A stretch of 64,000 nucleotides of DNA from Streptomyces sp. M92 (GTDB taxonomy: Bacteria > Actinomycetota > Actinomycetes > Streptomycetales > Streptomycetaceae), in assembly GCF_028473745.1 (NCBI RefSeq), contig NZ_CP101137.1:124001-188000 (forward strand), read 5' to 3'. Positions 23,885 through 35,444 of this stretch are shown here, one piece after another. How positions within the stretch are numbered: position 1 is the stretch's first letter; each line of letters opens with the position of its first letter. Both the position numbers and the translations under genes were made by a program. Below the pieces are notes generated by a model. That model ran no database searches and had not been told where the DNA came from. It worked only from the letters and a program-made list of their open reading frames with translations.

Positions 23885-24654
23885 CGACGACCACCGGCAC
23901 CTACACGCCGAAGCCCGGTGCCGCGCCGCTCGGCCGCATGATCGCCGCGCAGGCCGCGCTCGAGACGAAGATGCTGCTCCGCAACGGCGAGCAGCTGCTC
24001 CTCACGGTGATCATCCCGACGCTGCTGCTGGTGCTGTTCAGCACCGTCGACATCGTCGACACCGGCGCGGGTGAGGCCGTCGACTTCCTCGCCCCCGGCA
24101 TCCTGGCGCTCGCCGTGCTGTCGACGGCGTTCACCGGGCAGGCCATCGCGACCGGCTTCGAGCGGCGGTACGGGGTGCTGAAGCGGCTGGCCGCCTCGCC
24201 GCTGCCGCGCTGGGGCCTGATGACCGCGAAGACGCTGGCCGTGCTGGTCACCGAGGTGCTCCAGATCGTCCTGCTGACCGTGATCGCCTTCGCGCTGGGC
24301 TGGTCGCCGCAGGGCAACCCGTTCGCCGTGCTACTGCTCCTGGTCCTCGGCACGGCCGCCTTCTCGGGGCTCGGGCTGCTCATGGCGGGCACGCTGAAGG
24401 CGGAGGCGACGCTGGCCGCCGCCAACCTGGTCTTCCTGCTGCTGCTCGTCGGCGGCGGGGTGATCGTGCCGCTGGACAAGTTCCCGGACGCGGCGCAGAG
24501 CGTGCTGGGGCTGCTGCCGATCTCCGCCCTGTCGGACGGCCTGCGGGACGTGCTCCAGCACGGCGCCGCGATGCCCTGGGGCGACCTGGGCATCCTCGCC
24601 GCGTGGGGCGTCGTGGGCATCGCGGCCGCCGGGAAGTTCTTCCGCTGGGAGTAG
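23881..24654 (+). CDS. ABC-2 type permease partner of the exporter
   Basis: The 257-residue protein has six predicted membrane segments, among them LLLTVIIPTLLLVLFSTV, LALAVLSTAFTGQAIATGF, ILLTVIAFALG, AVLLLLVLGTAAFSGLGLLMAG, AANLVFLLLLVGGGVIVPL and a last one ending near the C-terminus (DLGILAAWGVVGIAAAGKFF). The ABC-2 loop motif ERRYGVLKRLAASPLPRWGLM follows segment 2. ATG at 23881 has GGAG eight bases upstream and overlaps the mini-frame stop. With the ATPase at 22869 it forms an exporter of unknown substrate. Confidence 0.9.
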   Translation: MTTTTGTYTPKPGAAPLGRMIAAQAALETKMLLRNGEQLLLTVIIPTLLLVLFSTVDIVDTGAGEAVDFLAPGILALAVLSTAFTGQAIATGFERRYGVLKRLAASPLPRWGLMTAKTLAVLVTEVLQIVLLTVIAFALGWSPQGNPFAVLLLLVLGTAAFSGLGLLMAGTLKAEATLAAANLVFLLLLVGGGVIVPLDKFPDAAQSVLGLLPISALSDGLRDVLQHGAAMPWGDLGILAAWGVVGIAAAGKFFRWE

Positions 24655-24718
24655 GGACGCGATGCCTGGGACCGACCCTCGTGAAAGCGTGCACAAGCAG
24701 GCGCCTACGATGGACGGC

Positions 24719-25717
24719 GTGCCAAACGTGACCCGCGCCGACGCCGCAGCCGCCGTGCGCAACCCGCTCGCCTTCATCGCCGCACGCTGGACCCCGGACC
24801 CCCGGACGGTCCGGCGGGCGGCCCTCACCGCACTCGTCATGTCGGTGGTCATCGTGGTCACCGGCGGCGCGGTGCGCCTGACCGGATCCGGCCTCGGCTG
24901 CCCGACCTGGCCCAAGTGCACCGAGGACTCGCTCACCAACACCAGCGAGATGGGCATCCACGGCGTCATCGAGTTCGGCAACCGCCTGCTGACCTACGTG
25001 CTGTGCGCGGCGGTCGGCTGGGCGATCATCGCCGCGCGGTCGCAGAAGCCGTTCCGGCGCAGCCTGACGCGGTTGGGGTGGGCGCAGTTCTGGATCGTGA
25101 TGGGCAACGCCGTCCTCGGCGGCATCGTGGTTCTCGTCGGCCTCAACCCGTACACGGTCGCCGCGCACTTCCTGCTGTCCACCGCGCTGATCGCGGTCGC
25201 CACGGCGATGTGGCAGCGCACCCGGGAGGGCGACGCGGCACCGCGTCCCCTGGTCGGCAAGGCGATCCAGCAGCTGGTGTGGGTGCTGGTCGTGGTCTCC
25301 GTGCTGCTGATCGCGGTCGGCACCGTGGTGACCGGCGCGGGCCCGCACGCGGGCGACTCCAGCGAGGTCGAGCGGATGCCGATCGACTGGGAGACCGTGA
25401 GCAAGGCGCACGCCGTGCTGGCGTGGGTCGTGGTGACGCTGACGTTCGCGCTGTGGTTCGTGCTCAAGGCGGTCGACGCGCCCAAGGGGCCGCTGGCCCG
25501 TACGCGAGACCTGTTCCTGGTGCTGCTCGCCCAGGGCCTCATCGGCTATGTGCAGTACTTCACCGACCTCCCGGAGGTCCTGGTCGGACTGCACATGTTC
25601 GGTTCCTGCCTGGTGTGGATCGCGACACTGCGGGTGCTGTTGGCGCTGCGCGAGCGGCCGCAGGACACGGCCGACGTGCCCGGACCGGCGGTAGAGGCGA
25701 CACTCACCCGGGCCTGA
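24719..25717 (+). CDS. ctaA: heme A synthase (COX15/CtaA)
   Basis: The protein converts heme O to heme A for cytochrome c oxidase. It has eight membrane segments, the first exoplasmic loop with the cysteine pair GLGCPTWPKCTEDS, the conserved Glu in IHGVIEFGNRL, and paired heme-ligand histidines (VAAHFLLSTAL, KAHAVLAWV, VLVGLHMFGS). I chose the GTG at 24719 (VPNVTRADA): a -10-like TACGAT sits at 24706-24711, so the mRNA may be leaderless; the ATG at 24710 and the ATG at 24662 remain possible. Its end overlaps the convergent amidohydrolase gene by 14 bp. Confidence 0.93.
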   Translation: MPNVTRADAAAAVRNPLAFIAARWTPDPRTVRRAALTALVMSVVIVVTGGAVRLTGSGLGCPTWPKCTEDSLTNTSEMGIHGVIEFGNRLLTYVLCAAVGWAIIAARSQKPFRRSLTRLGWAQFWIVMGNAVLGGIVVLVGLNPYTVAAHFLLSTALIAVATAMWQRTREGDAAPRPLVGKAIQQLVWVLVVVSVLLIAVGTVVTGAGPHAGDSSEVERMPIDWETVSKAHAVLAWVVVTLTFALWFVLKAVDAPKGPLARTRDLFLVLLAQGLIGYVQYFTDLPEVLVGLHMFGSCLVWIATLRVLLALRERPQDTADVPGPAVEATLTRA

Positions 25718-26861
25718 GCGGGCTCACGTTCCCGGTGAAGTGCGCCGGGGCGTGTTCCTCCAGGCCGTACACCCGCCCCGCGTTCCCCGCCGCGATCATC
25801 CCCGCCACCCGCTGCGCGTCCCCCAGGGACCACGCCCCCTCGGCCACCCAGGTGCCCAGCACCCGTCCCAGGGCGTCGCGGAACAGGCGGGCGGCGACCA
25901 CGTGCAGCTCGGGCAGGCCCTGGGCGCCGCTGGAGAACAGGATCTTGCCGAAGGGGGCCAGCTCCAGGATCTCCGCGAGGACGGTCGCCGCGCGGGCGCC
26001 GGTGCGCACCAGGGCGGCTCCCGAGTCGGCGTAGACGTGTGGGAAGACGCCGGCGAGGTGGGCGGCGTGGCGGTGGTACGGGTAGCCGTGCAGCAGGACC
26101 AGGTCGGTGCCGAGGCCGGCGGTGGCCCGCACGAAGTCGGTGAGCAGGACCGGGTCGGTGCGGTCGATGCGCAGCCCGGGCTCGCCGAGGCCGGCGTGCA
26201 GCTGGAGCGGCAGTCCGGCGGCCACGGCGATCCAGAGCAGGTGCCTCAGCAGCACCGGGTCGCTCAGCTCGCCGCCGACCTCGCGCCCGCTCAGCCAGCG
26301 GGCGGCGGCACCGCGCACCTCGCCCGGCCCCGGCGGTTCCGGCGCCAGCGCCAGACCGTGCCGTACGCCGGCGACCGAGGTGAAGGCGACCGCGTGGGCG
26401 GCGGCGCCGTGGACGGCCTCGGCGAGGTTGGCGAGGAAGGACTCGACGGTGCCGGAGGTGTCGGCGACCTGCTCGGCCAGCAGTTCCAGGCGCACGATCT
26501 CGTGGGCGTCGGCGGCCGCCGCGGAGGCCATCTCCTCGGGGCCGGTGAGGTCGCCGGGCAGGCCCGCGTCGACCAGGTAGGTGGTGATGCCGCTGCCGCG
26601 CAGCAGCCGGCGGTCGGCCTCGAGGACGCCCAGCTCGCGGCGCCGGGCCAGGTAGCGGGCGGGCGGGCAGTGCGGTTCCAGGCCGAGCAGGGGCGGGCAC
26701 CAGCGGCGTACCGCGAAGCCGGTCTGGGTGTCGAAGAGGGTGGTGCCCGGGGCGGGCGGGCCCTCGGTGCGGGCCAGCTGGGCCTCGAAGGTGCCGAGGC
26801 CCAGCTCCGTTCTCAGGACGCCGTGGCAGTACTGGTCCACCAGGGACGGCGTTTCGATCAT
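25704..26861 (-). CDS. amidohydrolase-2 family protein
   Basis: The 385-residue protein has the metal-dependent TIM-barrel pattern of amidohydrolase-2 enzymes: LVDQYCHGVLR near the N-terminus (a single His where many members have HxH), LPLQLHAGLGEPGLRIDRTDP (about 240), LVLLHGYPYHRHAAHLAGVFPHVYADSGAAL (about 282-310) and ILFSSGAQGLPEL. The usual catalytic Asp after the last strand may be replaced (SSGAQ rather than SDA). FluG-like glutamine-synthetase-associated amidohydrolases look similar. ATG at 26861 (MIETPSLVDQYCHG). Substrate unknown. Confidence 0.8.
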   Translation of the reverse strand: MIETPSLVDQYCHGVLRTELGLGTFEAQLARTEGPPAPGTTLFDTQTGFAVRRWCPPLLGLEPHCPPARYLARRRELGVLEADRRLLRGSGITTYLVDAGLPGDLTGPEEMASAAAADAHEIVRLELLAEQVADTSGTVESFLANLAEAVHGAAAHAVAFTSVAGVRHGLALAPEPPGPGEVRGAAARWLSGREVGGELSDPVLLRHLLWIAVAAGLPLQLHAGLGEPGLRIDRTDPVLLTDFVRATAGLGTDLVLLHGYPYHRHAAHLAGVFPHVYADSGAALVRTGARAATVLAEILELAPFGKILFSSGAQGLPELHVVAARLFRDALGRVLGTWVAEGAWSLGDAQRVAGMIAAGNAGRVYGLEEHAPAHFTGNVSPLRPG

Positions 26862-26943
26862 CCGGACTCCCCGCGGTCGGACCGTGCGCCGCACGGCTCG
26901 TACGCCGTGCGGCCTCCTACGGTCCTAACGGGTGAACCCGGTC

Positions 26944-27291
26944 TCAGGTGTTGCTCGGGCCGCCGATCTGGAGACCGGCCATGCGGGACCACTCGTAGCG
27001 GCCCGTCGTCACCTTGGCCGCGAACTCCCCGTCGAAGTCCTCGTGGACGGTGATCCCGGACTTCTCCACGGCCTTGCGCGCCGTCTCGCAGGAGCGCGCG
27101 ACCACGTCCCCCCAGGCGCCGTCCTCGCCGACCAGCACGATCCGGGCGCCGCGTTCGCCGAGGTAGGCCACCTGGCCCTCGGCACCGCCGTGCGCCTTGG
27201 AGAAGGAGTCGATCCGCCGGGCGAGGCGCGTGCTCTCGCGCTCCGCCTTCGCGTCAGCCTGCTGGGTGTCCGACTGCTGCGTGTCTGCCAT
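26944..27291 (-). CDS. small conserved protein of unknown function
   Basis: The 115-residue soluble protein starts MADTQQSDTQQADAK, a polar tail, and then reads TRLARRIDSFSKAHGGAEGQ, YLGERGARIVLVGEDGAWGD and FDGEFAAKVTTGRYEWSRMAGLQIGG. The pattern is conserved-looking but I do not recognise a family. ATG at 27291 gives a compact protein; the long upstream continuation crosses the ctaB terminator and is rejected. It lies between ctaB and the amidohydrolase gene on the same strand. Confidence 0.7.
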   Translation of the reverse strand: MADTQQSDTQQADAKAERESTRLARRIDSFSKAHGGAEGQVAYLGERGARIVLVGEDGAWGDVVARSCETARKAVEKSGITVHEDFDGEFAAKVTTGRYEWSRMAGLQIGGPSNT

Positions 27292-27325
27292 GGACAGGAT
27301 GCTACCGACGGGTAGATCGAACGGC

Positions 27326-27367
27326 GACGGGCGGGGTGCGTGGCCTTGGCCACGCACCCCGCCCGTC
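27326..27367 (-). terminator. terminator of ctaB
   Basis: A perfect 20-bp inverted repeat (arms 27326-27345 and 27348-27367, starting GACGGGCGGGG) with a TT loop lies 11 bp past the ctaB stop. Confidence 0.88.
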
Positions 27368-27377
27368 CGAAGAGTCC

Positions 27378-28346
27378 TCAGCGCAGGAAGGGGTCCACCG
27401 CGATCGCCAGGAAGAGCACCGACACGTAGGTGATCGACCAGTGGAAGAGCCGCATCTCCTTGAGCTTGCCGCCCGTGACCTCGGCCCTGGCGCGGTTCTG
27501 CAGGCCGTGCGCCTCCCACAGCCACATGCCGCCGGCCAGCAGGGCGACCGCCGTGTAGAACCAGCCGGTGTAGCCGAGCGGCGTCAGCAGCAGCGACACC
27601 GCGACCATCACCCAGCTGTAGATGACGATCTGCCGGGCGACGACCTTGTTGGAGGCGATGACCGGGAGCATCGGCACGCCGACGCGCGCGTAGTCCTCCT
27701 TGACCTTCATGGACAGCGGCCAGTAGTGCGGCGGCGTCCAGAAGAACATGACCCCGAAGAGGATGATCGGCGCCCAGGACATCGAGTTCGTCACGGCCGA
27801 CCAGCCGATGAGCACCGGCAGGCAGCCGGCGATGCCGCCCCAGACGATGTTCTGCGAGGTGCGGCGCTTGAGGATCATCGTGTAGACGACGACGTAGAAG
27901 AGGAGCGCGCCGAGCGACAGCCAGGCCGACAGCCAGTTCACGGTGAGACCGAACAGCAGCGTCGACACGATCGCCAGGGTGATGCCGAAGGTGAGGCATT
28001 CGCGCGGGCTGACCATGCCGGTCACCAGCGGCCGCTGCGAGGTGCGGTCCATCAGCGCGTCGATGTCACGGTCGATGTACATGTTCAGCGCGTTGGCGCC
28101 GCCCGCGGAAAGGTAGCCGCCGACGCAGGTCAGCAGCACCAGCTTCAGATTCGGAACACCCTGCTCGGCGAGGAACATCACCGGAACGGTGGTGATCAGC
28201 AGAAGTTCGATGATCCGCGGCTTGGTCAATGCCACGAACGCCTTGACACGGGCCCCGAACGGCCGGTGACTCGGGCTCTGGCTCGTCCCGATTACCCCCG
28301 CAGGACGGGATTCAACGGCCGTCACGCACACCCCTGACAGAGACAT
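27378..28346 (-). CDS. ctaB: protoheme IX farnesyltransferase (heme O synthase, CtaB)
   Basis: The 322-residue UbiA-type prenyltransferase makes heme O from protoheme and farnesyl diphosphate in the membrane. The two Asp-rich sites are visible as [20 protein letters not shown] (about 86-105) and the later [44 protein letters not shown] is also typical. Nine membrane segments are predicted. ATG at 28346 has GGGAGG eight bases upstream. It is divergent from tkt, an arrangement conserved in streptomycetes, and complements ctaA 2 kb away. Confidence 0.95.
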   Translation of the reverse strand: MSLSGVCVTAVESRPAGVIGTSQSPSHRPFGARVKAFVALTKPRIIELLLITTVPVMFLAEQGVPNLKLVLLTCVGGYLSAGGANALNMYIDRDIDALMDRTSQRPLVTGMVSPRECLTFGITLAIVSTLLFGLTVNWLSAWLSLGALLFYVVVYTMILKRRTSQNIVWGGIAGCLPVLIGWSAVTNSMSWAPIILFGVMFFWTPPHYWPLSMKVKEDYARVGVPMLPVIASNKVVARQIVIYSWVMVAVSLLLTPLGYTGWFYTAVALLAGGMWLWEAHGLQNRARAEVTGGKLKEMRLFHWSITYVSVLFLAIAVDPFLR

Positions 28347-28706
28347 CCCAGCAAGCCTCCCCGTGTGAAGTGGCGGTAAAGGCTCGCGCGTACCACGCCA
28401 CTTTAGACGTTGGCCGTACCTCGGCCTTCGCGGGGGTGGGGTCGTGTTGAGAAGGGTGCTCCGACGTGCGCCGGACGAGTCGATTGAGCGGTCAGATGAG
28501 CGCCTCCGTATTCACTTGCCGAATGCGGTTTCGCCCAGTCGACAGGCGGATCGTGAAGAGTCCCGGCAGTCTGGTTTCCAGCGGAAAAACGCACGTACTT
28601 ACGGGGGTAGGCTCAGCAGCGGCCGGCCGATCTCACGGACGCGCCGGCAGCCGGTGGGCGCCACGCGCACCGGCATCCGACATGTGGAGAGGAGCCCTGA
28701 CTCAGG
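28347..28706. other. divergent promoter region between ctaB and tkt (360 bp)
   Basis: No coding frame is convincing here. The region is less GC-rich than its surroundings around 28490-28610 and should hold both promoters. A TAGGCT (28609-28614) about 95 bp before the tkt start is a possible -10 element; I see no clear operator. Confidence 0.45.
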
Positions 28707-30794
<2,088 letters not shown>

Positions 30795-30828
30795 CGCTCA
30801 CACACGACACGTAGGAGATGCATTTTCC

Positions 30829-31947
30829 ATGACAGACGCACTCAAGCGCCTCTCCGATGAAGGCGTCGCGATCTGGCTGGACGACCTGTCGCGCAAGCGG
30901 ATCACGTCCGGCAACCTCGCCGAGCTGATCGACCAGCAGCACGTCGTGGGCGTCACCACCAACCCCTCGATCTTCCAGAAGGCGATCTCGCAGGGCGACG
31001 GCTACGACCAGCAGCTCTCGGACCTCGCCGTCCGCCGGGTGTCGGTCGAAGAGGCCATCCGGATGATCACCACGGCGGACGTCCGCGACGCCGCCGACAT
31101 CCTGCGCCCGGTGTACGACAACACCGGCGGCAAGGACGGCCGGGTCTCCATCGAGGTCGACCCGCGCCTGGCCCACAACACGCACGCGACGGTCGCCGAG
31201 GCCAAGCAGCTGGCCTGGCTGGTGGACCGGCCCAACACCTTCATCAAGATCCCGGCCACCGAGGCGGGCCTGCCGGCGATCGCCGAGACCATCGGCCTCG
31301 GCATCAGCGTCAACGTCACGCTGATCTTCTCGCTGGAGCGCTACCGCAAGGTCATGGACGCCTTCCTGACCGGCCTGGAGAAGGCCAAGGAGCGCGGCCT
31401 GGACCTGTCGCAGATCCACTCGGTGGCGTCCTTCTTCGTGTCCCGCGTGGACACCGAGATCGACAAGCGGATCGACGCGCTCGGCACCGACGATGCCAAG
31501 GCGCTGCGCGGCAAGGCCGCCGTCGCCAACGCCCGCCTCGCCTACCAGGCGTACGAGGAGGTCTTCGCCTCCGACCGCTGGGCCGCCCTGGAGAAGGCCG
31601 GCGCCAACAAGCAGCGTCCGCTGTGGGCGTCGACCGGCGTCAAGGACAAGGCGTACAGCGACACCATGTACGTCACCGACCTGGTCGCGCCCAACACGGT
31701 GAACACGATGCCGGAGGCGACGCTGTTGGCCACCGAGGACCACGGCGAGATCAAGGGTGACGCCGTCGCCGGCACCTACGAGCAGGCCCGCGCGGACCTC
31801 GACGCGGTCGAGAAGCTGGGGATCCCCTACGACGAGGTGGTCCAGCTCCTGGAGAAGGAGGGCGTCGACAAGTTCGAGGACTCCTGGAACGACCTGCTCA
31901 AGTCGACGGAGGCAGAGCTCAAGCGCCTCGCTCCCTCGGAGGACTAA
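30829..31947 (+). CDS. tal: transaldolase
   Basis: The 372-residue enzyme (actinobacterial long type) transfers dihydroxyacetone units in the pentose phosphate pathway. Evident are [17 protein letters not shown] (about 41-53), [23 protein letters not shown], the Schiff-base lysine in [16 protein letters not shown] (about 145) and [20 protein letters not shown] at 30829 follows GGAG in GTAGGAGATG 14 bases upstream. zwf starts 2 bp after its stop. Confidence 0.97.
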   Translation: MTDALKRLSDEGVAIWLDDLSRKRITSGNLAELIDQQHVVGVTTNPSIFQKAISQGDGYDQQLSDLAVRRVSVEEAIRMITTADVRDAADILRPVYDNTGGKDGRVSIEVDPRLAHNTHATVAEAKQLAWLVDRPNTFIKIPATEAGLPAIAETIGLGISVNVTLIFSLERYRKVMDAFLTGLEKAKERGLDLSQIHSVASFFVSRVDTEIDKRIDALGTDDAKALRGKAAVANARLAYQAYEEVFASDRWAALEKAGANKQRPLWASTGVKDKAYSDTMYVTDLVAPNTVNTMPEATLLATEDHGEIKGDAVAGTYEQARADLDAVEKLGIPYDEVVQLLEKEGVDKFEDSWNDLLKSTEAELKRLAPSED

Positions 31948-31949
31948 AA

Positions 31950-33473
31950 TTGTCAAGCAGCAACCCGCTGCGTGACCCCGCAGACCGACGGCTCCCGCGT
32001 ATCGCGGGGCCGTCGGGTCTGGTCATTTTCGGCGTCACCGGTGACCTCTCCCGCAAGAAGCTCATGCCCGCCGTGTACGACCTCGCCAACCGGGGTCTGC
32101 TGCCGCCGGGCTTCTCGCTCGTCGGGTTCGCGCGCCGCGACTGGGAGCACGAGGACTTCGCCCAGGTCGTGCACGACGCCGTCAAGGAGCACTCGCGCAC
32201 ACCGTTCCGCGAGGAAGTCTGGCAGCAGCTCATCCAGGGGATGCGCTTCGTCCAGGGCACCTTCGACGACGACGACGCCTTCGAGCGGCTGCGCGCCACC
32301 ATCGACGACCTGGACAAGGCGCAGGGCACGGGCGGCAACTTCGCCTTCTACCTCTCGGTGCCGCCGAAGTCCTTCCCGGTCGTCATCCAGCAGCTGAAGA
32401 AGCACCAGCTGGCCGACCAGACGAACGGCTCCTGGCGCCGCGCGGTGATCGAGAAGCCCTTCGGCCACGACCTGAGGTCGGCCGAGGAACTCAACGCGAT
32501 CGTCCACGAGGTCTTCGCCCCGGACCAGGTCTTCCGCATCGACCACTACCTGGGCAAGGAGACCGTCCAGAACATCCTGGCGCTGCGCTTCGCCAACACG
32601 ATGTTCGAGCCGATCTGGAACCGGTCCTACGTGGACCACGTGCAGATCACCATGGCCGAGGACATCGGCATCGGTGGCCGGGCCGGCTACTACGACGGCA
32701 TCGGCGCCGCCCGCGACGTCATCCAGAACCACCTCCTCCAGCTCCTCGCGCTCACCGCGATGGAGGAGCCCGCCTCCTTCGACGCGGACGCGCTGGCCGC
32801 CGAGAAGACCAAGGTGCTCGGCGCGGTCCGCCTCCCCAAGGACCTGGGACGCGACACCGTGCACGCCCAGTACGCGGCGGGCTGGCAGGGCGGCGCGAAG
32901 GTCATCGGCTACCTCGACGAGGACGGCATCGACGCCAAGTCGAAGACCGACACCTACGCCGCGATCAAGGTCGGCATCGACAACCGCCGCTGGGCGGGCG
33001 TCCCCTTCTACCTGCGCACCGGCAAGCGCCTGGGCCGCCGGGTGACGGAGATCGCGGTCGTCTTCCAGCGGGCCCCGCACTCCCCCTTCGACACGACGGC
33101 CACCGAGGAGCTGGGCTCCAACGCGATCGTCATCCGCGTCCAGCCCGACGAGGGCGTCACCGTCCGCTTCGGCTCGAAGGTGCCGGGCACGTCGATGGAG
33201 ATCCGGGACGTGTCCATGGACTTCGCGTACGGCGAGTCCTTCACGGAGTCCAGCCCGGAGGCGTACGAGCGCCTGATACTCGACGTCCTCCTGGGCGACG
33301 CCAACCTCTTCCCGCGCACCGAGGAGGTCGAGCTGTCCTGGAAGATCCTCGACCCGATCGAGGAGTACTGGGACGAGCACTGCGTGCCGGCCCGGTACCC
33401 GGCCGGCACCTGGGGGCCCGTCGAGGCGGACGAAATGCTCGAGCGAGACGGACGGAGCTGGCGCCGGCCATGA
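31950..33473 (+). CDS. zwf: glucose-6-phosphate 1-dehydrogenase
   Basis: The 507-residue NADP-dependent enzyme begins the oxidative pentose phosphate pathway. The coenzyme fold is IFGVTGDLSRKKLMPAVYDL (about 28-46), the substrate site VIEKPFGHDLRSAEELN and the signature RIDHYLGKETVQN with catalytic His. The start is a TTG at 31950 (SSSNPLRDPADRR) with GGAGG eight bases upstream, inside the end of tal. Its stop overlaps opcA by ATGA, so zwf and its activator are made together. Confidence 0.97.
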   Translation: MSSSNPLRDPADRRLPRIAGPSGLVIFGVTGDLSRKKLMPAVYDLANRGLLPPGFSLVGFARRDWEHEDFAQVVHDAVKEHSRTPFREEVWQQLIQGMRFVQGTFDDDDAFERLRATIDDLDKAQGTGGNFAFYLSVPPKSFPVVIQQLKKHQLADQTNGSWRRAVIEKPFGHDLRSAEELNAIVHEVFAPDQVFRIDHYLGKETVQNILALRFANTMFEPIWNRSYVDHVQITMAEDIGIGGRAGYYDGIGAARDVIQNHLLQLLALTAMEEPASFDADALAAEKTKVLGAVRLPKDLGRDTVHAQYAAGWQGGAKVIGYLDEDGIDAKSKTDTYAAIKVGIDNRRWAGVPFYLRTGKRLGRRVTEIAVVFQRAPHSPFDTTATEELGSNAIVIRVQPDEGVTVRFGSKVPGTSMEIRDVSMDFAYGESFTESSPEAYERLILDVLLGDANLFPRTEEVELSWKILDPIEEYWDEHCVPARYPAGTWGPVEADEMLERDGRSWRRP

Positions 33474-34534
33474 AGACAGACCTCACGGACACCACGGCCA
33501 GCAAGATCAACAAGGCGCTGGTGCTGGGCCGCCGGGCGATCGGCACCCCGGCCATCGGCATGGTGCTCACGCTGGTCATCGTCACCGACGAGGAGAACGC
33601 CTACGACGCGCTGAAGGCCGCGAGCGACGCGGCGCACGAGCACCCCTCGCGCACGCTGGTCGTCATCAAGCGCGTCTCCCGCTCGCCCCGGGACCGTACG
33701 AAGTCCCGCCTGGACGCGGAGGTCCGCCTCGGCGCCGACGCGGGCACCGGCGAGACGATCGTGCTGCGGCTGTACGGCGACGTGGTCGACCACGCCCAGT
33801 CGGTCGTCCTGCCGCTGCTGCTGCCGGACGCGCCGGTCGTGGTGTGGTGGCCGGTGAACGCGCCGCTGGACCCGGCCGGTGACCCGCTGGGCGCCCTGGC
33901 CCAGCGCCGGGTCACCGACACCTACGCCTGCGAGGAGCCGGTACGGGAGCTGGCCGCCCGCGCGGAGGCCTACGCGCCCGGTGACACCGACCTGTCCTGG
34001 ACCCGCATCACGCCGTGGCGTTCGATGCTGGCGGCGGCCCTGGACCAGGTCGACTGCGAGGTGCAGTCGGTCGAGGTGGAGGGCGAGGAGTACAACCCGA
34101 GCTGCGAGCTGCTGGCGATGTGGCTGGCGGACCGGCTGGACGTCCCGGTGCAGCGCACCGCGTCCGAGGGCCCCGGCCTGACCGCGGTCCGCATGGCCAC
34201 CGACTGCGGCCCGGTCGTCCTGGACCGGGCCGACGGTTCGCTGGCGACGCTGTCCATCAAGGGTCAGCCGTCGCGGGCGGTGGCGCTGAAGCGGCGTGAG
34301 ACGGCCGAGCTGATCGCGGAGGAGCTGCGGCGCCTGGACCCGGACGACACGTACGCGTCGGCGCTGCGGTACGGGGTGAACCGGCTGAACACGCCCGGCG
34401 GCCCGGCCGACGGGAAGAGCGGCGACGGGGAGGAGGCGGTGGCCGTCCCCGCCCCCGTCGAGACGGCCGCGAAGGCTCCCGCGAAGAAGGCGGCGCGGGA
34501 GAAGGCACCGGTGAAGAAGGCGGCGGCGAAGTGA
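33470..34534 (+). CDS. opcA: OpcA, glucose-6-phosphate dehydrogenase assembly/activator protein
   Basis: The 354-residue protein matches OpcA, which activates G6PDH in cyanobacteria and is conserved with zwf in actinobacteria: TLVVIKRVSRSPRDRTKSRLDAEVR, VLPLLLPDAPVVVWWPVNAP, TDLSWTRITPWRSMLAAALDQ and NPSCELLAMWLADRLDVP. The C-terminal 40 residues are an Ala/Lys-rich low-complexity tail (KAPAKKAAREKAPVKKAAAK) probably extended and basic. ATG at 33470 overlaps the zwf stop; its own stop overlaps the pgl GTG. Confidence 0.95.
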   Translation: MKTDLTDTTASKINKALVLGRRAIGTPAIGMVLTLVIVTDEENAYDALKAASDAAHEHPSRTLVVIKRVSRSPRDRTKSRLDAEVRLGADAGTGETIVLRLYGDVVDHAQSVVLPLLLPDAPVVVWWPVNAPLDPAGDPLGALAQRRVTDTYACEEPVRELAARAEAYAPGDTDLSWTRITPWRSMLAAALDQVDCEVQSVEVEGEEYNPSCELLAMWLADRLDVPVQRTASEGPGLTAVRMATDCGPVVLDRADGSLATLSIKGQPSRAVALKRRETAELIAEELRRLDPDDTYASALRYGVNRLNTPGGPADGKSGDGEEAVAVPAPVETAAKAPAKKAAREKAPVKKAAAK

Positions 34535-35313
34535 GCACTCCCCAGTTGGTCGTGCACCGCGACAAGGAGCTGATGGCCGAGGCCGCGGCGGCGCGGCTGA
34601 TCACGAAGATCGTGGACGCGCAGGCCTCCCGGGGCTCGGCGTCCGTGGTCCTCACCGGCGGCCGCAACGGCAACGGCCTGCTGACCGCGATCGCGGGCTC
34701 CCCGGCCCGGGACGCCGTCGACTGGTCCCGCCTGGACCTGTGGTGGGGCGACGAGCGCTTCCTGCCGGAGGGCGACCCGGAGCGCAATGTCACCCAGGCG
34801 CGGGAGGCCCTGCTGGACTCGGTGCCGCTGGACCCGAAGCGGGTGCACGCGATGCCGGCGGCCGACGGCCCGCACGGCTCCGACCCGGAGGCGGCGGCCG
34901 CCGCGTACGCGCGGGAACTGGCCGCGGCGTCGGTCCCCGAGAACCACGCGTCGGTCCCGTCCTTCGACGTCCTCCTCCTGGGCGTCGGCCCGGACACGCA
35001 CGTGGCGTCCCTGTTCCCGGAGCACCCGGGCGTCCGGGAGACCGACCGCACGGTCATCGGCGTCCACGGCTCTCCCAAGCCCCCGCCCACCCGCGTCTCC
35101 CTCACCCTCCCCGCCATCCGCGCCGCCCGCGAGGTGTGGCTGCTGGCGGCGGGCGAGGACAAGGCGAACGCGGTGGCGATGGCCCTCTCGGGAGCGGGCG
35201 AGGTCCAGGCCCCGGCAGCCGGAGCGCGGGGCCGCACCCGCACCCTGTGGCTCCTGGACACGGCGGCGGCATCACAACTGCCGAGATCCCTCTACCCACC
35301 CGCGTCGGCCTGA
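34531..35313 (+). CDS. pgl: 6-phosphogluconolactonase
   Basis: The 260-residue enzyme hydrolyses 6-phosphogluconolactone after Zwf. Typical segments are VVLTGGRNGNGLLTAI, LDLWWGDERFLPEGDPERNV, VLLLGVGPDTHVASLFPEHPGV with the catalytic His, and RVSLTLPAIRAAREVWLLAAGEDKANAV. GTG start at 34531 (VSTPQLVVHRDKELM) overlaps the opcA stop as GTGA. It is the last gene of the operon; a strong terminator follows at 35399. Confidence 0.95.
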   Translation: MSTPQLVVHRDKELMAEAAAARLITKIVDAQASRGSASVVLTGGRNGNGLLTAIAGSPARDAVDWSRLDLWWGDERFLPEGDPERNVTQAREALLDSVPLDPKRVHAMPAADGPHGSDPEAAAAAYARELAAASVPENHASVPSFDVLLLGVGPDTHVASLFPEHPGVRETDRTVIGVHGSPKPPPTRVSLTLPAIRAAREVWLLAAGEDKANAVAMALSGAGEVQAPAAGARGRTRTLWLLDTAAASQLPRSLYPPASA

Positions 35314-35317
35314 CCCA

Positions 35318-35394
35318 GCCCGTCCGGCGTTTGAGGACGAGGCCGTCCAGGCCGAAGCGGGGGTCTGGGGACGGCAGCCCCCAGGGACGGGAAG
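35318..35394 (+). repeat. dispersed streptomycete intergenic repeat
   Basis: The sequence GCCCGTCCGGCGTTTGAGG, then ACGAG...GCGGGGGTCTGGGG and GGCAGCCCCCAG, is of the kind that recurs in many streptomycete intergenic regions. GGGGGTCT...AGCCCCC parts can pair into a hairpin, so it may add to termination after pgl. The family assignment is from memory. Confidence 0.65.
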
Positions 35395-35398
35395 TGAA

Positions 35399-35433
35399 GG
35401 GGCGGCGGGGGCTAAGCCCCTCCCCGCCGCCCC
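35399..35433. terminator. bidirectional terminator between pgl and the sugar permease gene
   Basis: GGGGCGGCGGGG (35399-35410) and CCCCGCCGCCCC (35422-35433) pair perfectly over 12 bp between two convergent operons. Confidence 0.82.
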
Positions 35434-35444
35434 ACCCCCCGCCG

